Assembly: GCA_021775615.1 (NCBI GenBank) | Contig: JAJFHL010000147.1 | Coordinates: forward strand, 1 to 48,232 | From: Hyphomicrobiales bacterium | GTDB lineage: Bacteria > Pseudomonadota > Alphaproteobacteria > Rhizobiales > JAJFHB01 | DNA length: 48,232 bases | Direction of reading: 5' to 3' | In this document: positions 43,473 to 48,232 of the stretch, piece by piece | Position numbering within the stretch: position 1 is the stretch's first letter | Layout of the letters: every line of letters begins with the position of its first letter | Translations under genes and position numbers: made by a program | Notes under the pieces: model-generated | What the model saw: the letters and a program-made list of their open reading frames with translations, nothing else | Told to the model about the DNA's origin: nothing | Databases searched by the model: none

Positions 43473-44855
43473 TCAGCCTCCTGCAGCAGTTTTGTTGCCG
43501 CGGTTGTTTGATGCGTTTTCCGACTGCGCGCGCTTTTTGCGCGCGGCCCAGCCGTCAATCTGTGATTGCTTCGACCGGGTCACGGCGAGCGCGCCGGCAT
43601 CGACGTCCTTGGTGATGACGCTGCCCGAACCCACATAGGCACCCGGGCCGATAGTGACCGGCGCGACAAGGGAGCTGTTGGAGCCCACAAAGGCGCCATC
43701 GCCGATGTCGGTGAAGTGCTTGGCGGCGCCGTCGTAGTTGCAGGTGATCGTGCCTGCGCCCACATTGGCGCCCTGCCCGACCCGGGCGTCGCCGATGTAG
43801 GCCAGGTGATTGACCTTGGCGCCGGCCTCGATCCGGGTGTTCTTGATCTCGACAAAATTGCCTACACGGCAGCCTTCGGACAGGCTGGCTCCCGGACGCA
43901 ACCGTGCATAAGGTCCTATCGACGCCCTTTCGCCCACCGCGGCGCCTTCGAGATGCGAGAAGGCGCGGATGACTGCGTCCCGGGCGATGGAAACTCCAGG
44001 TCCAATGAACACATGCGGCTCTATGGTCACGTCCTCCGCAATTGCTGTGTCGGCACTTAGATAGACCGTTTCGGGCGACACCAAGGTGGCGCCTTCAGCC
44101 ATGACCTTGAGGCGCAGGCGATGTTGCATCAGCGCTTCGGCCTGAGCCAGTTGAGCGCGCGAGTTGACGCCCATGACCTCATCCTCACTGCATTCCACGA
44201 CGCTGCTTGCAAGACCCTTCGAACGGGCGATCTCGATGACGTCCGTGAGATAGTACTCGCCCTTGGCATTGTCGTTGCCGATGTCGTCGAGGAGATCCAG
44301 CAAAGCCGCCGACCGGAATGCGATCACGCCTGAATTGCACAGGGTCACAGCGCGCTCGCTCGGGCTCGCTTCGAGTTCTTCGCGGATCGCCTCTATGTGG
44401 CCGTCCGCGTCTGTAAGGAGCCGACCATAGCCGGTCGGGTCGGCGGCGTCGAAGCCGAGTACGACAATATCCGTACCATTGTCCGTCCCTGCGACCACCC
44501 GTTCGATCGTTTCGGAACGCAGTAGGGGTGTGTCACCATAGAGGACGATGACAGGCGCCTCCCGGGACGCAATTTCAGCCCTTGCCGCCTTGACCGCGTC
44601 CGCCGTTCCAAGCTGGCGCACCTGAACGGCGCTACGCAGTGCGGGAACATGATTCAGAGCTTCGGCGCGGACATCTTCGTGATCCGGTGCGGTGACCAGA
44701 ACGGTCTCCATGGCTCCGGCCGTCTTGAGGCAGGACAGAACATGACCGAGCATACTGCGGCCGGCGATGGCGTGCAGGACCTTGGGCAGGCGGCTTTTCA
44801 TCCGCGTGCCCTTTCCCGCTGCAAGTACGATCGATGCGAAAGCCGCTTTAGTCAT
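43473..44855 (-). CDS. glmU: Bifunctional GlmU uridylyl-/acetyltransferase
   Basis: A complete 460-residue enzyme making UDP-GlcNAc from glucosamine-1-phosphate. The N-terminal uridylyltransferase has LAAGKGTRMKSRLPKVLH (residues 11-28). The C-terminal left-handed beta-helix of hexapeptide repeats (about residues 250-430) has VGNFVEIKNT, NHLAYIGDA and GTITCNYDG, the acetyltransferase site. The tail is polar and Asn-rich. It is the first gene of the glmU-glmS pair. Confidence 0.97.
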   Translation of the reverse strand: MTKAAFASIVLAAGKGTRMKSRLPKVLHAIAGRSMLGHVLSCLKTAGAMETVLVTAPDHEDVRAEALNHVPALRSAVQVRQLGTADAVKAARAEIASREAPVIVLYGDTPLLRSETIERVVAGTDNGTDIVVLGFDAADPTGYGRLLTDADGHIEAIREELEASPSERAVTLCNSGVIAFRSAALLDLLDDIGNDNAKGEYYLTDVIEIARSKGLASSVVECSEDEVMGVNSRAQLAQAEALMQHRLRLKVMAEGATLVSPETVYLSADTAIAEDVTIEPHVFIGPGVSIARDAVIRAFSHLEGAAVGERASIGPYARLRPGASLSEGCRVGNFVEIKNTRIEAGAKVNHLAYIGDARVGQGANVGAGTITCNYDGAAKHFTDIGDGAFVGSNSSLVAPVTIGPGAYVGSGSVITKDVDAGALAVTRSKQSQIDGWAARKKRAQSENASNNRGNKTAAGG

Positions 44856-45213
44856 GGAATTTCCGTTGCAAGAGTTGCACCGTCCGAGGGCACGCGATCA
44901 CATCAGCCCCCGAATGGTTAATACGTAGTGATCAGGCGGCTCCAACTGGCCGAAGCCGACTGCGTTGTGAAGTTGTGGCAACCGCTCGTCTGCCACCAAA
45001 ATACGCAATAACATCAGATATTTGGGTCTCGAGTATGGCCTGTTTCCGCATCTTGTGTGCAGTTCCGGCGGCCTTCGAAAATGGTTACTGATGTATTAAG
45101 ACTTTTTTTCTCTTTAGCAACTAGATCTGAGAGCTCATCTGGGGAAACGACGAATCAGCAGCATTCGCCGGGGGAACCGCAGCAGCACCTGTCATGTTTT
45201 GGAGCAATGGCGG
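44856..45213. other. Divergent intergenic region, glmU / SPOR-like gene
   Basis: A 358-nt gap between divergent genes. Apart from the likely glmU promoter at 44918-44945, I see only an AT-rich part with a run of seven T (about 45104-45110) that may be upstream of the SPOR-like gene's promoter, and its ribosome site GGAG at 45201-45204. No RNA gene or long palindrome was seen. Confidence 0.45.
44918..44945 (-). promoter_or_regulatory. Putative promoter of glmU-glmS
   Basis: On the minus strand TTGGAG (44945-44940) and TATTAA (44923-44918) are 16 nt apart, about 63 nt before the glmU ATG. The match to the -35 consensus is moderate. Confidence 0.35.
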
Positions 45214-46575
45214 ATGAGTGAGTCAGTGAAGCCGAAAGACGCCAGTGAAGCGGTCAAGACCGTAGCGCCCGCCATGGTGCGGGGGCGCTCCCCTGACCTT
45301 TCGCGGCTGCTCTCCGTTTCGTCGATCATCGTTGCTCTGGTGGTGGCGGGATCGCTGGCGCTGGAAGGCGTGCTGTCACGCCGGCAGGTAACGCAGGTGC
45401 CCAATCCGATCGAGCTTGCCGAAACGTCGCCGCAACCGGATCAGGAGCGGTTCCATGCAGACAAGCAGAGGGTACAGCATCTCGAACAGCGCCTTTCCCT
45501 GCTTGAGCGGCAGATCATCTTTCTGCAAACGCAGATCTCTTCTGAACAGAAACAGTCGAACACCCTGCATCTGAAGATTGCATCGCTTGAGAATGCCGTT
45601 GCGGAGGCCAATATCCCCGTCGCAGAGAGGCAGGTTGTCGCCAACCTGCCCGAAGCGCAGCCAGAGCCCACGGCACCGGTGGCTGAACCACCAGTAGAAG
45701 TGATGGCGCCCGAGTTGCCCGACGCAGAGTCTGCCTCGCAGGACGTGATCGTCACCGGCTCGATCAACCCGGCGCCCGACTCTGCGGTCGATGAGACGCC
45801 CCAGGTTCATCCGGCTTCGGACACCATTGCCCCAGAGGCCGTGGCCCCGGAGACCGCCGCCACCGAAACCGCGGTAACTGAAACCGTTGTAGCTGAACCC
45901 GCTGTAGCTGAACCCGTCGCGACGGAAACCGCAGCCGCCGAAACCTTGGCGACTGAAGCAGTTGCCACCGAAACCGTCGCCACGGAGACCGTTGCCGCTG
46001 ACACAGCGATCGCCGACACCGTCGTTACCGGTTCTGTCAATCCGCGGGAAATGGCCAAGCCCGCGACGACACCGGACCGCGAGCTTGCAGAACTGGTCAA
46101 GCCGGCCGTGCGCAACACCGTGCAGCCGGCGATCTCCCGTACCCGGTTTGGCGTCGCGCTCGACCTGCATACGAGCATCGATGCGGTAAAAGCCGCCTGG
46201 AAGGCACTGAACAGGACTCACGGAAGGCTCGTCGGCACATTTGACGCCCGGGCCCTGCCACAGGGCACCGAAGATGGTGATCTGGTGTATCGCCTGATGG
46301 TGGGGCCGATTGAGAACGTCGCTGATGCGGCGCGCCACTGTGCCCGTATGACGAAGAGCGGACTGAGGTGCAGGACGGCGGTGTTTGGCGGGGAGCCGTT
46401 GGACACACCGCCTTCGCCCGGTACGCTGATCAAGGTCGAAGTGGTCGCCGACGACGGAGAAGAGCTGCCGCTCCAACCTCTACCTGATCCGAAGTTCGCC
46501 GCGCTCTCCGCGAAGCTGCGCAATCTGGTGGCCAACGCGCCATTGCCGCAGCCCAAACCAAGACCGTCATCCTGA
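45214..46575 (+). CDS. Membrane-anchored coiled-coil protein with SPOR-like C-terminus
   Basis: A 453-residue protein. A single membrane segment (VSSIIVALVVAGSLALEGVL, about residues 35-54) leaves the rest periplasmic. A coiled coil follows (about 80-135, LEQRLSLLERQIIFLQTQ), then a low-complexity acidic linker with imperfect 5-residue repeats of the ATETV type (about 205-275) flanked by VIVTGSINP and TVVTGSVNP. Residues about 310-400 look like a SPOR-like domain (FGVALDLHTSIDAVKAAW, VYRLMVGPIENVADAARHC), and the tail is Pro-rich. ATG 45214 follows GGAG by 9 nt. Likely a cell-envelope or division factor by layout. Confidence 0.75.
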   Translation: MSESVKPKDASEAVKTVAPAMVRGRSPDLSRLLSVSSIIVALVVAGSLALEGVLSRRQVTQVPNPIELAETSPQPDQERFHADKQRVQHLEQRLSLLERQIIFLQTQISSEQKQSNTLHLKIASLENAVAEANIPVAERQVVANLPEAQPEPTAPVAEPPVEVMAPELPDAESASQDVIVTGSINPAPDSAVDETPQVHPASDTIAPEAVAPETAATETAVTETVVAEPAVAEPVATETAAAETLATEAVATETVATETVAADTAIADTVVTGSVNPREMAKPATTPDRELAELVKPAVRNTVQPAISRTRFGVALDLHTSIDAVKAAWKALNRTHGRLVGTFDARALPQGTEDGDLVYRLMVGPIENVADAARHCARMTKSGLRCRTAVFGGEPLDTPPSPGTLIKVEVVADDGEELPLQPLPDPKFAALSAKLRNLVANAPLPQPKPRPSS

Positions 46576-46616
46576 CCGCCAATCAGAATGTCCCCATATC
46601 GGCGAACGCGAATCTA

Positions 46617-46645
46617 TTGACCGCCCCCGGTCACGGCACTATGTT
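46617..46645 (+). promoter_or_regulatory. Promoter of the tRNA-Lys gene
   Basis: TTGACC (46617-46622) and TATGTT (46640-46645) are 17 nt apart, with the tRNA starting 21 nt after the -10 box. The -35 box, spacing and position all fit a strong housekeeping promoter. Confidence 0.7.
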
Positions 46646-46666
46646 CGCGCGCACTTTCATAGCAGT

Positions 46667-46742
46667 GGGCCCGTAGCTCAGTTGGCAGAGCAGCTGACTT
46701 TTAATCAGCGGGTCGAAGGTTCGAATCCTTCCGGGCTCACCA
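46667..46742 (+). tRNA. tRNA-Lys (anticodon UUU)
   Basis: A full cloverleaf of 76 nt with encoded CCA. The acceptor stem is GGGCCCG/CGGGCTC with one G-U pair, the D arm begins TAGCTCAGTTGG, the anticodon stem-loop is GCTGA-CTTTTAA-TCAGC with anticodon TTT, and the T arm GAAGGTTCGAATCCTTC is intact. Confidence 0.97.
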
Positions 46743-46762
46743 CTCATTTCAGTACGCGATAC

Positions 46763-46774
46763 GAAGCGCTCTAG
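46763..46774. repeat. Possible solo repeat end
   Basis: GAAGCGCTCTAG equals the reverse complement of the first 12 bases of repeat copy 2. It sits between the tRNA and the convergent gene, and its CTAG supplies that gene's stop codon. Only 12 bases match, so it may be a remnant or chance. Confidence 0.35.
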
Positions 46775-48219
46775 CACGATGCCCGGAATGACACGTGGAG
46801 GCTTACGACACTGTCACGGGCCTGACGGATGAGCTGGAGATCGTGCTCCTGTAATGGACAGCGCGCATCGAGTTCAACGATTACCGGCCGCCACGGATCA
46901 TCGCGGGACCCTCTGTCACCTCCGGCGCGTCTCGCATTCGCAATGTCGCCCAACACAATCTCCCGGCCATCGTTCAGACCGTAGCGCAACGCGAGAACCG
47001 ATCCTGGCGTGTGTTCATGTGCTGAACCTCCGAGCTGTTTTTCAAGCCAGGAAAAGAACGCTGACGGCTCAATTCCGAGTTGGAGAAACCTATCGAGGCC
47101 CATTTCGATAAAAAGGGCGGAGACGGGTGTCATTCCAGGGTTGGATGCTGCATTCAGTTCAGACGCGCGCCAAACCCAGTCATCGGACCGTTTGAGTTGG
47201 AGGCTTTTGACGATGCCCGACGCGCCGCATTCATCCTGCTGATGGGAAGTTTTTTCCGGCATGCCGATGACCATGCCGTAAACATGGCCGGGCTCTTCCT
47301 GCCGCCACCAATTCCATACGAGGAACCTCGCCCCGCGGCTGGTTACATCGAGCTCAAGCAACCGAAACGCCTTCTCCCAGTGATATTGATGCTTGGTCGC
47401 ACTGCCGTTGGCCAGCAGTTGTGACGTAAGAATTTGCCGCAACGGATCTTTCACATCGCTCGGAAAGGTCAATCGGTAGCGGGCAAGACCGCACGGCATC
47501 AACGTCCCGTCGTCGCGCACATGGCCGGCTTCGAACTCGAAGGCGCCTTTGTTGTTGAACGTGGACGTTTCGCCAGTCTCAATATCAATTTGCGGTGCGT
47601 CGGTTGCCCGCAGTCCGCCCCATGCAATCGAGGCAAGGTCGACACGTCCTGCGGCGGCGTGCCACTGATCAGGCACCGGCCGGGCGGATGTTGTTCTTAC
47701 CCAGCCGGACGGCAGTTTCAAGCTGGCGATGTCATGCCGCACGTAACCAATTCGATAGGTCATTTCCGCCCAGCTCATAATCTGGGGCGAGAAGGTGGTG
47801 AGCGCACTCATCACGATCCAGCACCCCACAACACCATAGGCCCAGCGATCCCGACTTTTCACCGCCTGGAAATATGCGTTTGAGGCTGGCCGCGTGAGAA
47901 AATAGGCGAAGACGATGAAATAGCCCGCCTTGAAGACCAGGTGGGCGCCGAGCCCTCCGCCCGCGATGCCGACGGCCACATCCACCGGTGTGAGCCAGAG
48001 AAACAGAATTCGCGCCCAGTTCTTGCCGTTCAAAATACCCAGCGCGAGGATCACCTGAACCAGACTTGCCGCGGTAAATACAGCCAACACAACGACCGTG
48101 TTTTCCAGAGCAAGGCCGGACGTAATGAGCAGATAGAGGGTCAGACCCGTACCGATAATCGCAAACCCGAGAAGCGTCGAACCTATGATTGTGATGATTA
48201 AAGGTCGTGTGGGCGACAT
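46771..48219 (-). CDS. Multi-pass membrane protein, unknown function
   Basis: A 482-residue protein I do not recognise. The first 145 residues hold about five membrane segments (IIGSTLLGFAIIGTGLTLY; VVVLAVFTAASLVQVILALG; VAVGIAGGGLGAHLVF and a further one or two), the last ending near residue 145. The remainder is a soluble domain of about 330 residues with many tryptophans and arginines and no clear motif. AAGGA lies 5 nt before the ATG, only 13 bases from the window edge, so the gene is complete. It converges on the tRNA-Lys gene. Confidence 0.7.
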   Translation of the reverse strand: MSPTRPLIITIIGSTLLGFAIIGTGLTLYLLITSGLALENTVVVLAVFTAASLVQVILALGILNGKNWARILFLWLTPVDVAVGIAGGGLGAHLVFKAGYFIVFAYFLTRPASNAYFQAVKSRDRWAYGVVGCWIVMSALTTFSPQIMSWAEMTYRIGYVRHDIASLKLPSGWVRTTSARPVPDQWHAAAGRVDLASIAWGGLRATDAPQIDIETGETSTFNNKGAFEFEAGHVRDDGTLMPCGLARYRLTFPSDVKDPLRQILTSQLLANGSATKHQYHWEKAFRLLELDVTSRGARFLVWNWWRQEEPGHVYGMVIGMPEKTSHQQDECGASGIVKSLQLKRSDDWVWRASELNAASNPGMTPVSALFIEMGLDRFLQLGIEPSAFFSWLEKQLGGSAHEHTPGSVLALRYGLNDGREIVLGDIANARRAGGDRGSRDDPWRPVIVELDARCPLQEHDLQLIRQARDSVVSLHVSFRASC

Positions 48220-48232
48220 CTTGGTCCTTGCC

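Noticed and set aside
43469-43560. Possible glmS ribozyme
   Set aside because: glmS starts 4 nt after glmU, leaving no 5' leader, and the ribozyme is known mainly from Gram-positive bacteria.
45835-46020. Possible CRISPR or non-coding tandem repeat
   Set aside because: The period is 15 nt, stays in frame, has no spacers, and encodes a low-complexity linker of the protein at 45214.

Overview
The window is GC-rich chromosomal DNA from an alphaproteobacterium, most likely of the Hyphomicrobiales (Rhizobiales) and probably heterotrophic. The placement rests on the cysG-DUF2849-cysI-DUF934-cysH sulfur operon, the metZ-type methionine route, an sdhE-mfd pair, PleD-like and Omp25-like proteins, and a 105-bp two-hairpin module resembling the Rhizobium intergenic mosaic elements. 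This is inferred from gene content, not from a marker-gene search. About 40 protein genes, one tRNA-Lys and a family of intergenic repeats are present. Genes are densely packed, with many 1-50 nt overlaps.

Layout. 1-4339: assimilatory sulfate reduction operon (sirohaem synthase, truncated by the left edge; DUF2849; sulfite reductase haemoprotein; DUF934; 4Fe-4S APS/PAPS reductase). 4340-6459: four small genes without recognisable families (coiled-coil, secreted, helical, membrane-anchored). 6460-9835: a repeat copy, then three leftward genes: an unknown protein, an L,D-transpeptidase and an unusual outer-membrane barrel protein with a large N-terminal domain. 10032-12932: leftward CoA-transferase, metZ and an overlapping rhodanese. 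13171-15630: dimethylglycine/sarcosine dehydrogenase. 15685-19759: Kbp-like BON-LysM protein, 1-Cys peroxiredoxin, secreted copper amine oxidase and a GST. 19780-21655: second repeat copy and a DUF1326/DUF2182 pair. 21731-25390: UbiH-like hydroxylase, methylacyl-CoA-racemase-like protein and malyl-CoA-lyase-like protein. 25547-31744: HspQ, an oligopeptide-binding protein, a degenerate adenylate-forming enzyme followed by a degenerate PleD-like protein, and a FrnE-type DsbA. 31741-31969: third, composite repeat copy. 31966-40028: mfd, sdhE, a GGCT-like protein, recG, DUF502 and YbaN. 40057-46575: TPR-SPOR protein, glmS, glmU and a membrane protein with a SPOR-like C-terminus. 46667-48219: tRNA-Lys(UUU) and a membrane protein of unknown function.

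How the genes work together. The first block reduces sulfate-derived APS/PAPS to sulfide and makes the sirohaem needed for it; metZ plus rhodanese then carries sulfide into homocysteine. glmU and glmS (UDP-GlcNAc synthesis), the L,D-transpeptidase, the LysM protein and the two SPOR-type proteins concern the cell envelope. The dimethylglycine dehydrogenase, amine oxidase, CoA-transferase/racemase and malyl-CoA-lyase-like genes suggest use of methylated amines, amines and branched or dicarboxylic acyl-CoAs.

The most unusual features are: (a) a MITE-like repeat of about 230-270 bp, found three times, each time between convergent genes, with CTAG ends that sometimes supply the stop codons of the flanking genes; (b) a RIME-like two-hairpin element nested in one copy; and (c) two adjacent genes whose products have both lost the catalytic residues of their families (acyl-CoA synthetase and PleD/GGDEF).
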